Below are positions 25,116 through 38,544 of a stretch of 64,000 bases of DNA, piece after piece (the stretch's first letter is position 1; each line of letters begins with the position of its first letter). Position numbers and translations under genes: made by a program. The notes under the pieces are model-generated. The model had not been told where the DNA came from, searched no databases, and saw nothing but the letters and a program-made list of their open reading frames with translations. Origin of the DNA: Fasciolopsis buskii (taxonomy: Eukaryota > Platyhelminthes > Trematoda > Plagiorchiida > Fasciolidae). The stretch spans positions 104,929-168,928 of the forward strand of contig LUCM01004309.1 in the NCBI GenBank assembly GCA_008360955.1, given 5' to 3'.

Positions 25116-26828
25116 ATGAGCGATTGAATGGGATCGCTAGTTCCGTTCGGTTTTGTTCACTGTCCGTCTGTGTGTCTCTCTACTCTGCATCGGGGTCTTG
25201 TCAAGATGACGTAATGTTTGTCAATCTCGACATGCCGATTGAACGACTGACTACCTTTGCGTTGTTGATGTTGACCTCATGGTCTGTTTGTGTACAGTAT
25301 AAATGTATTGAAATATATATATTGAAATTTTACGACAGACGTTATCTGCTCTAATCCTGTTCTAGATTAGTGTCTAAGTGTCAGCGGATGTGAAATGCGG
25401 ATTAACCGAGCAATAAAGCAGAATATAATTATCGTGAGCAATAGTAGAAAATAATAAATGCTTTAGTCTATCCACCCTTTGATTCCGGTGATGGACGCAA
25501 GGCATTTGATCACCTACAGAACACTTAAAAATGTTCATTTCTAGAGGAATATTCTTGGAAAACTGATCTAGATCTCTTATTCCCGCCCAGGTTGTCCAAT
25601 GTTGCAGGAATAAAATGAGGAATGTCACACGAAAGGTATAAAAACAACGCACTAGAGATAGGGGAAATTTGTCGTTGTGGTGACTTGGATATCTCTCTCG
25701 TTTTGAAAAAGCAAACCATATAAAACAGCAGCCTTTCGTGTTTCACTCTGGCAAAATTCAACAAACGATTCCCTGCGTAGGGTGGTCTTCTTTCAGTTTG
25801 AATTAGATACGGTGAAAACATTGTTCAATCTGGAGTATGCTTCAAGTGAAGATATACCACAGCCTGAATCTTGAACCAATCCAATATGTCTCAAGACCTG
25901 AGGTGATCATTCATTGAGTCACCTAATCAGTGGGGTTGGACTTGGAAATTTCGAAAATTTCTTGTGACATTGGGGTAAAATCAGTTTCATATTGGCGTTG
26001 CTAGACAACCTTATTAAAAATGAGCCAAAAGTTACCGAGAGCTGCTGGCTGGTCCGTCAGTCGCCATTGTTTATTGAGAGTGGATTTCTAGCAATGCATC
26101 CCTCTGATTGCTGTGAATAAATCTCACTTTGTTCTTCCCCGGTGGACTCGTATTGTGTCATGATTGAGATACACGCACGGTAGCTAAAATGGAATGCCGA
26201 CTAAATTTCTAGATAACCAGAAAGATTGCAGCCTGTTATGGATAAGATTTGGCTGTTGCTACTAAATAAAAATTCAAGTGTTTTTTATGCTGCTTCTTAC
26301 CGAGACAGAAAGTATTCGAATGACACTTGCAGCGTTAGTTTTTCCTGTTTATATTCATATGTAATGTAAAACACTGTATTCTAACACTGTAACATTTACA
26401 CTGAATGAATTTCTGTTATAATTCTTACAGATTGTACCTCATGGTTCTCCTCATCATTTGTTCAAAAATCGATTTGATCATTTTACCATCGGTCGAGTTG
26501 CAAGCACCTATGTGCTTCTTTCTGCTATTCATAACTTTTTGATAGTGTTGCAACGGTACGGTTAAGGATGGCGTTTTTTTCAAGAGCTTGTCCTTTTGCC
26601 GGTGATGTTGCTATGACCAGTCGCTATTGTAACATGCCGGTGGGCCTTCCATGCACAGTATATGTGGGGCTTGTTTTCACCAAACGAAAATATTAGATGC
26701 AGAACAGTATCCGTGATTTGGGTGAGCGGTGATGTCGATCGATTACGCCTGGTAGTGCAGTTAACATTCGACGTCTCGCGGCCTGAATTTGCTACCAAAC
26801 GAATGTAACTCACCTCGGCCCCGGTCTC

Positions 26829-26872
26829 AAGCACGCACACGCACACGCAAGCGCACGCACGCACGCATACGA
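26829..26872. repeat. CACG/CGCA simple repeat
   Basis: Imperfect alternating purine-pyrimidine tract of CACG and CGCA units. Confidence 0.85.
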
Positions 26873-28213
26873 ACACGTAAATCAGTCTATATTGCGAAAG
26901 AAACGATGATTATTTACAAAATGCACGCATCCAGCCTACAACACTGTTCGTTTTCTTCGTTGCCGGCGATTACGGTTGTGCAATCTATGCCCAAATTTTC
27001 AATAATTTATTTCAGTTTGATTTTCCTCAAACAACCGGAGAGATTTCGCCGGAATACGAATTCGGAAAAAAAAATAGGAACGTGATTTCCTAGCCGTTAG
27101 CTGTCGTCAAAAAGTATACCCAGCTGGAAGTTTTCACATTGAAACCAGTCGGACCTAGGTCGATCTTGATTGCCATAGGCGAAGCTGTTGGTGAACCGAC
27201 TGACAATAAGAAATGAAATTTTACAGCTGAAGTTCTTTCGCTAGATCCAAACAGGTGAATGAGTAGTTAGCAATATGATAAATAGTCCCTCCAGCGAATC
27301 ATCGATGTATTCGGTAGAGTTAGTTTGCGAGATTACAAACGCAAGCGGTTTTCGTAAAGGACTGAATTACAATCTTGGACATACTGCATCAATGGGTTAT
27401 CTGATCGGAGGAGACCAGATCCTAGTTGAGACCCTTCATTGTTCCGGCAATGGCTCGTACTCGACAAGCCGAAGATTTGTCTGGTACGGAAGGTACTGCT
27501 CGGGAAGGGTAGATATTATCATACAAACGATCGATAACTGAATACATCGAAATTTAAAACAACCGCTAAACAATACTACCACCTACCACCTAGTGGATAC
27601 GGATCCAACGCCAAAACGGGAAACTCAGATCAACAAAACTCTGAAGGAACTGCAGAATTTGCAAACAGTAAGCTACGAGAAATGGTGGAGGATGATTTCC
27701 AGTGGTCTAACTTCACAATATTCTGCGCAATACCAAAGCTATCCATCGAAGGTAGTCAGCTGAAAGCAATCGTTTCCTTGGGCCTCTGCCCAGTTTGACC
27801 CAGTAACTCTGAGGATGTCTGAAACTGCTGGTAACAGTATCAAATTACTCTATGAATAAGGCCCAATAGCTTTTGAATATTTTTACGACATCAAGGTAAA
27901 AGAAGGTGAGTTCATGATTTCCTTTGATCTCGGACTCACTCTTTCCTTCAACCAACGTGAATTGGATGAACTCGGTCGAGAACACCAACACCCAACAATC
28001 CACTGGAATGGTCAACAATTTGTGAGCAGGCAGATGTATGTTTACGTACGTATTTCAACTATGACGGTGACATCCATAACAAAATAATAGAAACACGTTT
28101 AGGAACATCGATATCCCGATCTGTTGCAGAAGCCTTAAATGGAAAATCTTGAAAAACATTCATCACTTAAGATGCAGCTAAAAATCTGGATCGGATGTGT
28201 TGACGAAACTAGT

Positions 28214-28246
28214 TTGCAGGAAGGGGGCCGCGGCCAACAGAGGGCT
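28214..28246. repeat. 30-bp GC-rich SINE-B scrap
   Basis: GGAAGGGGGCCGCGGCCAAC plus the following AGAGGGCTG repeats almost exactly at 28714-28744, within SINE-B. It falls just after the degraded RT catalytic box of Penelope-like element 2. Confidence 0.5.
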
Positions 28247-28639
28247 GGTCATTAATAAACGCTCCAATATAGAAACAGCATAAGCAACAATTAGTAACAT
28301 CTTCCAAAAGACAATGGAAGATGACAAGGAACTTCTTTTTAACAGCCCCTGGTGAGAAGAACCGCCAACGGAATTCTACAGACAACCTTTTTCGAAGACC
28401 AACCCATACGTGCGAGATACTAGGCTATCATTGCAAACACCCAAAAGCTCATAAGATATTCTGCAAGCGAATACTGTTCGACAGAGTCAAATCACATTGT
28501 AGTACAATGAAATGAGATAAATGGAAGAAAACTACGGGTTTAGTTAGTTTCAACGAAAAAATACCCAGGGAATTTCATAAGGAAATAAAACAATGAAAAA
28601 AGCGAATCAGTGAGCATAGCATAACAGAAAACCATTGTC

Positions 28640-28835
28640 TCTCTACACTTCTTTCTCGTTTATTTTATCCTTTTACCTCCTTATTAATGAAACAACAATG
28701 TAATTCATTTTTAGGAAGGCGGTCGCGGCCAACAGAGGGCTGCGAATTGGGGAAGTTGACCGACGGTGGGGTGTGTGTGGTTTGAACCTACCATCCAGAG
28801 TCACGACGTTAGTCGTTTGACCACTGCTGGTCACC
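28640..28835 (-). repeat. tRNA-derived SINE-B inserted in Penelope-like element 2
   Basis: The minus strand has a tRNA-like head with A-box-like GTGGTCAAACGACTAACG and a canonical B box GGTTCAAACC (28779-28788). The body contains GCAGCCCTCTGTTGGCCGCG, and the tail runs into AT-rich sequence. Penelope coding sequence resumes on both sides, so the SINE is the younger insertion. Confidence 0.7.
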
Positions 28836-29260
28836 AGAAAGTGTCAGAAGTTGCCGTATAGCTGTTCGGACTGCAGTCGTTCCCAAAACCCATCCAAATA
28901 TGAGAAGACTTATCTCGAGGGCCAAAGAAAATCTCGAAATGGATAACAGACGAAGTGTCATCCACAAGGTCAAATGTGGGAATGCGACAAATGGCAGTAC
29001 AGTTAAATCGGGAAAAAGCATATCACACAAATCCGCGAGAAAAAAGTTGATGCAAGGAGATTTGATCATTACGCAACAATATCCGTTCAGGAGGACGATT
29101 TAGGCTGTGTTTTCCCTCCGAACAGGAGTCACATTCTTGGCCGAACGAATACAGACTATTTAAAAGGATTTCTAGAAGTTTGCCATCCGTAAGCTGACTT
29201 CATCAATAGGCACATCGAACTGGACCAAATAAACAGTCTACTAATGATCAGCAAAATCGA

Positions 29261-30542
29261 ATAACTCTGGTTAAGGAACAAGACGTTCAGCGGGCTCAAA
29301 CTACACAGATTTACTGGAAAGACATCGAATTCCTGTCGAAACTCACCCAACGGTTACTAAGACTCCGCGCTCCTATGATGAAGACAATCAAGCGAAGTTC
29401 GGACGTAAGACCTGAGATCTCAGAGATGGACGGAAAGGTTAGCTTCGAATTCTGGAAATCAAAAACACGCCAGAGCATTCTAATATCACGGTATGGAAGT
29501 TAGCAGAGTTTGCAAATCACGATTAGTTGAGTGAACACATTGGAATTCTAGATTAGCAACTGGAAAATTGGGACATCACATGCTACTAGGTGGATAGCAT
29601 GACTTCCTTTCCTTCTGTTTTAATGGGTTGTTTTGCCGAACAGAAGCAGTAGGACGAGATTTGGAGATAGCACAGTAATACGGAAGACTGAACCGCAAAT
29701 TAATTCTTGAATAGTATTCTACCCTTATTGAATTGAGGCACTTTGCATTAAACCTTGATCACTCGACTGCCTTCTTCTTAATGATTGCTGCAGTAACATA
29801 GCCAGTTCGAAGCATAACTATAAAATATACGGGGTTAGGGCTCCTCCGAGAGAGGGTTGCAAGCGTATTGGCCAGTATCAACACATACAGAATCGGAATC
29901 AAGATGATGGCGCACGGCCAAACCATCGCACCGCTACCAGACCTAGTCTGGGGTTCAAGGTCAAATCTAGAGCAGGACTAACATAAAAACTGAACAGAGA
30001 GGTCATCGCCTACGCACCGGTGATTCCACCCCGGCTGGTGGCAAAACATTTACGATCTGTAGGCCAAGCTCAGCGATCAAAACGCTTTCTATACCTTTAA
30101 CCTGAGCTGTTAAGCGCATGAGTATTCAAAATACTTACGAAAGCTCATTTTCTCCATTTCCTGATATTTCCACATAATTAGTGTCATTAGACAACCCGAA
30201 GAAAGAAAAAATCATGATTGTGAAAAGTTACTTTTTGTTTATCACAAAACTTTTGAAGTGAAATATACTAAACAAGGAACGAGTTATTGGCAGTTTTATT
30301 TATCGCGTGTTATACCATCGTCCAGCCGTTTTTTTTCTCACGGTCATCTTTGTGCAGTGATCCGGAAAAGTACGCACAGTTGTTTGGTCAAAGTTGACCT
30401 GGATACTGCTGGAACAGCAGGTCAACTGCAGTTCTGTGACCTTATCTTCCCGGGTAGTTTCGGTTAGAAAGTATTGTTCTCCCGCGAATTTCAAAAATCA
30501 ATTTATCCCCCCTGACTACGCCTGTGTAAACTAATACACTAG

Positions 30543-30573
<31 letters not shown>

Positions 30574-33144
30574 TTTAACGTCAAGTCAGTCACGTGTCAA
30601 AGCAAGAATGATGGTCACAATCCGGCAAATTTTAAATTTTAAACATCAGGACAACAGTGAACAAGTAGTAGTGTTAACATCAGGAGTCACGCTACTCCGA
30701 CTAAGCTTAGCAGATCGATGGGCCAAATCGTTTTGCATGTGGTTCGAGAAATCTGATCGTTGGTTGTGCTACGTGTAAAATTGCTTAGTGGGGTATGAAT
30801 GAGTGCCAGCGTTCGGTGAGAATACGAAAGGGGTCATAAATCTTGTTTCGTGACAAACACCTAAATCGGGTTTATTTGAACGGGTTTGGCGCACCGTTGT
30901 TCCTTCTCTCCAACTCCATCCAATACGTCAACCAGAACCGTCCTACAGTAGATATATATAACCAAAATGATGCGTAAGCTCTTCACCAATGAGGCTAATG
31001 GCAGACCTTGAGTTTGAGACAGCAAGTGCCAGTCATCTAACTGAATGGTTTGGGAATAAGAGCAATGCTGGCGACTATTGACATTTCGCATTACTCTTTC
31101 CTACGAGTTATGTAAAATAATCTACGAATTTTATATACTAGTCATTTGTCAACTGCGTTAAATGCTCGGCAAATGATTGATTTCATCTCCCGATCAGTAG
31201 AGCGTTTGAGTACGGGAACAACTACAACTGTCAGCATAGATTCAGCCCTTTGGATTGCACGTTTAATGGTCAGTCAAAGTAGCAGGAATTCATTCGTACT
31301 GAGGGAACAGCCTACAATGTACAGACCAGTGAATACTAGAAATAAGGCACATGATTTTGTGACAGGTTTTGCACTACGATCCCTTGACGGATGTCGGATT
31401 TGTTAGGCTGGTTGAACTCGCACATGGGTCTAACTGAGTCCAATAAGCGATCAAGTTCAGTCATCGGACAAGGCCTTTCCTCTTCCTGTTCTCACAAAAT
31501 TCATACTCCAGTAAGTTTAATTTCAAAATGAGATTACTCAGGATAAGTGGGAGGAATTTCCCTGCACCCAGGGGTACTTGACGGATGAACAATGATGGAA
31601 ATGCTATCAGATGTACTAGCCTTGTTCGTTTGCTAAGAAACTAAAGGATCAAGTATGAAGGAATCACGTGTGATACTAGTAGAGCACATTATCATCTCGG
31701 TCAGACTAATCGCTTTTAACAATGGATAAACTGATATTTTGCTGCCAAGCACCACTGACGCAAGTAAGTAAAAGTTAACAATACTGCAAATATCACGTGG
31801 TCTGTTGATACGTTAGTTCAAATTCACTGACTAGACCAAGTGGCTTCTGCTTGAATGTGAAACGCCAAAAGGTGTCCGAAAATATGGGTAAAATTGAATG
31901 TAGTTTCACAAGTTTTGCGAATTGGTAATTCTGAACTTCTAAATTTGACATGAATAATACCAAGGCCACGGTTACACGAGCTTTCCTCCTCACCTGCCGC
32001 GAGATTTTTCACCGGACCAGCATCAGCCATAGCAGGCCATGTACAAACTTCTTGAACTCAGGGCACATGAGCACAGAAGAAGACGGAATCTAGGACGAAA
32101 TAGCCGATGGTGTTTAAAATTCATAACAAAAATTCATTCGCTGAATCACGTAACACGATTAGAGTTACAAAGTCCGTAACATCGTCCATACAATGCCTAC
32201 ACGAAGCCTTGACGTGACAGGGAAGCTATTCTCTCCTCGTATGTGCCGAACTCATCCCAGGTAGTTTACCAGCTACCGGTGCTCTCGGGATGATTAGGTG
32301 TGATCTGTAAGTGCCAATCGACAACCGCTAGTGATCTCAGCTCATTTCATTCCGATAGAATTATCCCACTGGCTATCAGCCTTTGCCTGATAGCGGTTTC
32401 ACAGCTAATCGGCTTTGGTCTCGCAGGGCTGAATGCCAAAGCTGAAGAAGACCTATCGGGCGGAAGTTTGAAAAATCAATGAAACAACGAGCAGTCAGTC
32501 ACACGAGTGCATATTTACAAGCATGAACCATATGAAAAAGACAGATTTTCAATAGTAAGGTGAGATTTGTGCCAGGTTCGTTTGATTGTCCTCGCCAGCG
32601 TTAACAAAGACGAAAGATTGCCAACTGGCAATGGGCAGGACCAAAAATTGATCAGTGAAGGTACAAACAAGCGGCGATTTCAAAGGCATTCGACGTTTCA
32701 CGCATTGAAGCAGACCACATAACCATATGATAGATTGCCACCAGTTGCAAAGACACTGCAAACTTGGCCATCCGTGGTCCATTAGTACGCTGACGTACTA
32801 CAATCATGTTGAATGCTTTTTTTTGTACGTGGCCGAGGCGAGTTAGTGCAGTCACTGATTTGACTTTCGTAATAACATTCCACTCTAGGCTATCATAACT
32901 TTGAGCATAGAGGGCTAATTTCTAAGTTGAACACGGAATTGATTGACTTGGTTGAGAGTCTGCGTACCTAGCTTTTAAATGAACATTCATGGCACATTTG
33001 GCGCGTTATTCCTGCTCGCGAACGACTTACTTGCTGTACTAAAGCGAGGGATTTGAGTATTGAATAACTCCGGCCGTTTATAGCCCAACAGTATGATCAT
33101 CGCATTAGACTAGGTAACTGTCATTTCTGGTATTGTGTGTTTCA
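29261..33144. other. No gene recognised
   Basis: One (GT)n tract. Otherwise no element or exon that I can support. Confidence 0.55.
30547..30573. repeat. (GT)n microsatellite
   Basis: Tandem GT dinucleotides. Confidence 0.95.
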
Positions 33145-33355
33145 TGCACACGTTTCTTGTCTTTTCACTTATTTTATTATTGAGACAACAACGAAAGCTA
33201 TCTTTCGGGAAGGAGGTCAAAACCACCTGAGGGCTGTCAGGTGAGTATGGACGCGCGATCAGCAGCTGCAATGAATAACCTTGTTTACCTACGGAAAAGT
33301 GATCAAGACGTTGGCAGCAAGTCGACATTCAGCTCAGCCACTGGTAACAACATCT
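33145..33355 (-). repeat. SINE-B, diverged copy
   Basis: The minus strand repeats the SINE-B order: AGTGGCTGAGCTG head, then ACAGCCCTCAGGTGG, GACCTCCTTCC and a CGTTGTTGTCTCAATAATAA tail. Confidence 0.55.
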
Positions 33356-33499
33356 GCCGTGCCACGTTGACAAACCCTTTAGCACCAAACTAATTTCCGA
33401 GCACATTCAAGACCTTAGGGCTACCCCGCACATTATACATTCCCGTAAACCGCGTTGTTTTCAATCAACTTTATGAGGCTTTATGTTGATCAAGAAGCC

Positions 33500-34085
33500 C
33501 ACTACTAAGATGCGCTGGTTTAAATACTGCTCATTGTCATGTTCGATTGGTCAGCCAGACATTGTAGAAATGCTGAGATCATAGAGAACGAGACGCGCAG
33601 TAGTTGCTTCTGCTCGGAGATGTGCAGTCAAAACCAATGGACCAGATAAAGTATTCCGTAGAAGATCGCCTAAGTCAAAGTTAATACGAAGCGAACATAT
33701 AGGACAACTAAGCTGGAGACAACGAGGGCTGGCGGAATCTGACCGTAGGCCTTGAACTCTGACGGTCCAACTCCTACAGGACGGACATTCATCAATGAAA
33801 ATTACTAACAAAGCGTGGACCTATCAACGGATTGGGAAGCTGCGTCAGTTTGTATGAACATAACGACCATTGGGCTTCGGAAAGTACAATGAAACTCTAA
33901 CAACTGTTGGAAAGCGAAGATTCGGTTGAGACAACCACAACCGGCACAAAACTCAGCCTGTTCCTCGCGAGTATGGCGTTCACCGGTGTTGCACAAGGTA
34001 AAAAGAATGACGGAAGATAAAAGGTATGGTGACATCCGGAATGAGCTAAGACCGGAAACAAATGAAATTTGATTATTTGGCTGCC
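33500..34085 (-). pseudogene. RTE-type LINE reverse transcriptase remnant
   Basis: Minus-strand translation gives TREEQAEFCAGCGCLNRIF, then a block equivalent to the RTE palm D box ending SQSVDRSTLC, then in another segment CPICSLRINF, which sits where RTE elements have G-C-P-x-S-P-x-L-F. This is the order of fingers and palm motifs in fluke RTE LINEs. Several catalytic or framework residues are altered (Asp to Thr-Asp context, Arg-Pro-Gly to Cys-Ala-Gly), and the frame is broken between 33811 and 33805. I infer an old 5'- and 3'-truncated copy. Confidence 0.7.
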
Positions 34086-34139
34086 TTTCTGTTTATCCGA
34101 CATAAGTGGAGAGAAATAAAAATTTCAAATGGTATACAA

Positions 34140-35800
34140 CGTATGACACGGTAAACATGGATGAGCAAACTTTCATCGGCATAATCAGTATATTTTTGTT
34201 GCACTGCATAGACACAGATGTACAACATATAGCATTTCGTGTGGGGTAAAAAGTAAATGTAGGAAAAAGTTATACTCAGCCCCTCGTAAAATTATGAAAA
34301 ACTCGAGGAATAATAACGGCACATTATCACAGGCTGTTCACGAAATCGACTAAAACAGTCACGGTTTGTCAAAATGCGCGCTAATTTTGGGACAGTGAAG
34401 GTCCTATAGATATTGATTCTAGCTGACATGGAACGAATAGCGGATCGCGTGGAAATATGAAAGCGGAACTTTCAAAGATCGTTGTGCAAAGGATGTGTGG
34501 GAACTGAACGGATTTTGTGAGCAAATTTCTCACACGCTGATAAGTGTGGATCACATAGATTGAAGGATAAATCAGTTAATGATATGAAAGAAACTCGGCT
34601 AATAATTGATGGTCACCGACGAAGAATTTTAAAGTCTTATTTCAAGTAAGCATGGAAAAATAGCAGGAGAACAGCAAAGAAGGATTGGAAAAACACATTG
34701 GTATACAAATCGGGAGGTGGTGCTTTGTTTCATCTTGTAGTGCCGAAGCTTCCTGATTTGAAATGCCAACCGTTGGAGATTCTTTCCGCAGACAGAAATT
34801 TGAGAAGTTAACTTTAGATTTTTATCAATACTAACTCCTAGATATTTCACAGAATCAACCCGGTAAGGGAATTTGAGTTGATGGAAGACGTTTCGGATGG
34901 GTAGGCTGACCGAGAGTGAGCGAGAGAGAGCAGAGGTTAGGAACACTTAGATGTGTTGAGATCTAAAACAGCTAGTGCACAGAAATCATAGAGAGAAGAT
35001 AGGTTGTTGGAAAGACTTTAAAAATCATCGTTGCTCGAAACGGCCTGAGAGAGCGCAACATCATCAGCATACTTAAGTATATGACAGGAGGAATTAGTTG
35101 ATAAGTGGTTGATGTAAGTAGAGCAGAGAAACGGTGAAAGAACAGCACCCCGAAGCCCGTCTGAGGTGTTAATCAACGGTTTTGAATTTTTATCGTCTAT
35201 TCGTGTGTACTGGGTTCGGTTAGTAAATTAGTCAGACAGCCATGCTAATTAATGTCTGCGACAACCAAATGTTTCCAGTTTGGGAAGTAGAAGAGATTGT
35301 GGGATAGAATCGAATACCGACGAACAGTCTAGGAAGGAGCAACGCATAGATTTCATTGATGCGTTTAAGGACTCACAAATGTGGTGAATGAGGGAGGCGA
35401 CAGCACCCAACATGGACTTGTTAGATTTGATAACTAACTGAAAAGGGTCGTCAAGAGGATTCGTAGAGAAACGTAGGCGTTTAAGTATAGCACGGTTTGT
35501 CAGTTTAAGATCAGAAGATGTTAAGGCGATGGGGTGAAAGCGTTTTGCCAAAGCGGTATAACTGGTAGATGTAGGGATGGGGATAGTAGTGACTAGTCTC
35601 CAACGGTCAGGGATAGAAGGCGAGCTTAATGATGAGTTGATCAGAGAAGTGAATGTATCGGTCGGAGCCACAGCACCATGCCTGTCAGGACCGACCCATG
35701 TGACAGTTTGGGTGGTTGGCCGAACCTTGCGATAGACGAATTTTTGTTGAGGGACTTGATAGATTTGCGTGATAGATTACTTGGAAAGTCCATTTAGGTT
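34140..35800 (-). pseudogene. CR1/Jockey-like LINE reverse transcriptase remnant, copy 1
   Basis: Decayed non-LTR reverse transcriptase. Conceptual translation shows IPDRWRLVTTIPIP, then a palm block of the form FLDCSSVFDSIPQSLLLPKL, then LRGAVLSPFLCSTYINHL, LKYADDVALSQ (the catalytic YADD box) and VKYLGVSIDKNL. These are the ordered RT motifs of the CR1/Jockey group. The frame is broken by stops after ETFGCRRH, after AWLSD, after SNDDF and after TSKCS, so it cannot make a protein. Between about 34313 and 35681 it is almost identical to the opposite-facing copy at 41.8-43.2 kb; beyond those points the two copies are still related but clearly diverged. It lies directly beside an RTE remnant on the same strand. 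Confidence 0.85.
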
Positions 35801-37656
35801 TTGAGTGGCACCGCCCTTTCTGAATAGGGGGAATTCTTCTACCATCAGTGGTGACAGTGATCTAGTGCTTGGTATTACTTACTTTGCATTATTGTGTTCG
35901 CCGTTAAACCCGTCCGAATATCCGTTGTCGGGCAGCACTGTTCAGGTCAGACTGAGGGCATCAGCGACTGTTTTACCAGTCTGGTGTTCGGTTGTAGAAT
36001 GAAAACTAAACCACGCTTATGGGATATGAGGCACATACCTTCAAAGTGCAAAGACGTCCACCTAGCCTCGTAGTTAGTTTCCTCTGAGATTAACGTATCG
36101 CGTCTTCAAGCCAGTTTAATAACAAGAAGAACCAAGGTTTTGTTCACTGAGTTTCCTTAGCAAAATAGGTATTGGAACACAGTTTGTTATCAACTTCTAG
36201 AATAGCTTATGTCTTTTTATTTTCTGTTATGATCCAAGCATCATGTGCATGTTTTCTGTGGATTTTGAGTTCGGCAAGTATTGTGACCTTCCCTTCCTAA
36301 ATACTGGACCAGGCAGAACCGGTCCTGGGGGACTTGTAATTACGACTCCATTAATGCCTGTATCCGTCGGACCTTGAAGCAAAAGGAGACATTGTCAAAG
36401 GATGACTATTTTTCTAAGACGATCGTGGGTAAACGCACCGGTAACAGACTGTTTTTCCATATAATCACGGATCACGAGGAGACGAAGACTCGAAGTCAAA
36501 TAATGCCATAAATTTTCTGTTGAAGCATAATTTTTCTGGTACATCCATCATTTCAAAAGCATTTCTCCACGGGATTCAAAGAGCATGCGTTTGATCAGTT
36601 AGAAGAAGGATAATATTCATTTAGCTATAAGATGTCTTGGAAAATTTTTTATGGACAAAATCAGCCTTAAACGAACAACCCGCTAGCGTTACTTCGGAAA
36701 TCTGCAGGTCTTTAGGGGCTATTGTCAATCTACTAGATGTTCCTTCATTAGTGAAGCATTCTACAAAAAAGAATTGCAGTTCCGATCGTACTGGTCCGTT
36801 TTATGTGACAAAGAGCATCAGAGTTTTGTTCGTGTTCAATATTTGATTGATACCATTCGCAATCGTTCGCGGTCGGATTTATCTAAAAGTACGACTCCAG
36901 AATCGCTTTCAATGGGTATAATTATTGACATTTTGGAACTGAAAGTCTCTTAGTTCTTTAATGACCTCACGATAAGCGCAAAAATGCTATTATACGATCG
37001 AGTTATTGTATCCTCATGTCCTATGTGTGAGGTTGGCCTTTAACCAAATTCCAATAATAGCGGGAAATGGCCAGAGGATTTTTCGGTCGCTGGCGTTTTA
37101 TTATTCAAGCTGTGGTTTTTTTCCCAGTGACTTCAGTTTCCTTAGGTGGTGTTGAGAAAATGAAGCGCGGATGAAGGCCTCGGCCACGGGTTGACTGTTT
37201 CACAGATTACAAGTTCTTAAAAACTACCCTGGTTGAGCTCAAAGTCGAGGTTCAATTTGAGCTTATGTGATTTACTTCGCAAATGTTTCCATGTCTTTGA
37301 TTTTGCCAGTGATAGTTGTTGCGAACTGCTTTCATTTTTTACTCAGATTACTTATTGCCTTGTGTTCAGTTTTCGAAAGCGCATCAAATGGCCTTGCACA
37401 GAGCATGTTGAGGATTGTGATTTGCCTTAGTTCACCTGTTGTGTTCTCTAGGAAGCCCGATGACTTCAGCCGATGCTCCAATTCAGCAAGGTACCTTTTT
37501 GTTGAAGACTCTCTCAGGTGGAAGTTGTTCCCCATTTTGAGTGACTTATATCCTCCGGTTTATAGTGACTGAGATGACAGGCTATTGTCCCATGTTCTGT
37601 TTCATATTTCTTCTGGGTGTTTAGAAAAATTATCTAATTTCCTAGATAACGATAAC
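35801..37656. other. No gene recognised
   Basis: Left part of the spacer between the two facing LINE copies. Nothing identifiable. Confidence 0.55.
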
Positions 37657-38186
37657 CTTTTCATAAAATAATTCACCGCATGATATCATCGCTCAAGTGA
37701 CCATTAAGAAACCATGGAAGCACTGTACAGCTAATTCATCCTTGTTACGAATCATCAGCGTTGCATATCCACAGCACCCGAACTGGGACACATATCGAGT
37801 GGCCAAGCTCTGTAGGTCATGTCCAAAGCCTTCGTCGTATTTAGGCTATTTGCAGAGAAGTCATATATCAGTAGGGGTCGATTGGTGTGCATCAATGGTC
37901 CGTGGCCGTGCAAATCAGTGACGGATATGTACAACATCATTATGTGGTGAAGTTCAACAAACCGTTCAGAGACGGCCTGGTAGCCTGATGGCTAAGGCAT
38001 TCGACTGAGAATCGTTCGTCCCGGGTTCGCGTCCCAGTCCGGGCGTGGTGGATATGCACTGCTGGTGGTTCGTAACAAGGATGAAACTGCCGTACAATGC
38101 TTCTTTGGTTTCTTGATTGTGAGTTGAGCGATGATATCACATGGTGAATTAATCCATGAAAACACTCAATCTCCTACTATTAACAC
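37657..38186. repeat. Head-to-head tRNA-SINE dimer (SINE-A), left head replaced
   Basis: The left arm (37657-37790) runs to the start of the tRNA-like head. About 140 bp of unrelated sequence (37791-37929) then replaces the head, and the family spacer (ATTATGTGGTGAAGTTCAAC) and a complete plus-strand monomer follow, with A box near 37980 and B box GGGTTCGCGTCCC near 38020. The right end is CTCCTACTATTAACA. Confidence 0.75.
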
Positions 38187-38544
38187 CTTTTCTGGAAATT
38201 CCGCACAAGCATCTCAATGCTAGTTGCAATTTTTGTAATGGTCTCATTATCACCTACTTGTTCGCACAAGTATCTATATATATATTGTTCAGACGATTTT
38301 AAGCATCCGTGGCCAGCCTACACACCATACGTCTACTATTCTGCCTCGTTATCATCCATGTATGTGGATGATTGATTGGTGGTCTATGACTTACACCATT
38401 TCGTGGTATATTTCTTCTCAAACATTCATGGAGGAATAGTAACTGTTCGCCGGTTTGAGTTTTTCGGCAGGCAAGCGATTTCCAGCGATGAACAGATCTG
38501 AGCGTTTCATGCACGGAGCTAATCCCAATGGATTTGAAAATTTG

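Larger units (their letters stand above)
22030..27549. other. No gene recognised; (TA)n tracts
   Basis: Contains the microsatellites at 24.7, 25.0 and 26.8 kb and a possible Penelope end at 25.05 kb. A 118-codon minus frame at 22930-23286 and an 88-codon plus frame at 27275-27541 are unassigned. Confidence 0.55.
27550..29260 (+). pseudogene. Penelope-like element 2: RT and GIY-YIG, split by a SINE
   Basis: Plus-strand pieces in order: DTDPTPKRETQINKTLKELQ, AIPKLSIEGSQLKAIVSL, GEFMISFDL (motif A), CLRTYFNYDGDI with LGTSISRSVAEAL (motif B), KIWIGCVDETSLQ (where Y-V-D-D has become C-V-D-E), NLFRRPTHTCEILGYH with HKIFCKRILFDRVKSHCS, then a SINE insertion, then MRRLISRAKENLE with VIHKVKC (start of the GIY-YIG part), and FDHYATISVQEDDLG ending near FLEVCHP and INRHIELDQI (end of the ORF). 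The order matches a full Penelope-like protein. The altered catalytic box, stops and the SINE show that it is dead. The remnant begins close after an unassigned open frame at 27275-27541. Confidence 0.88.
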
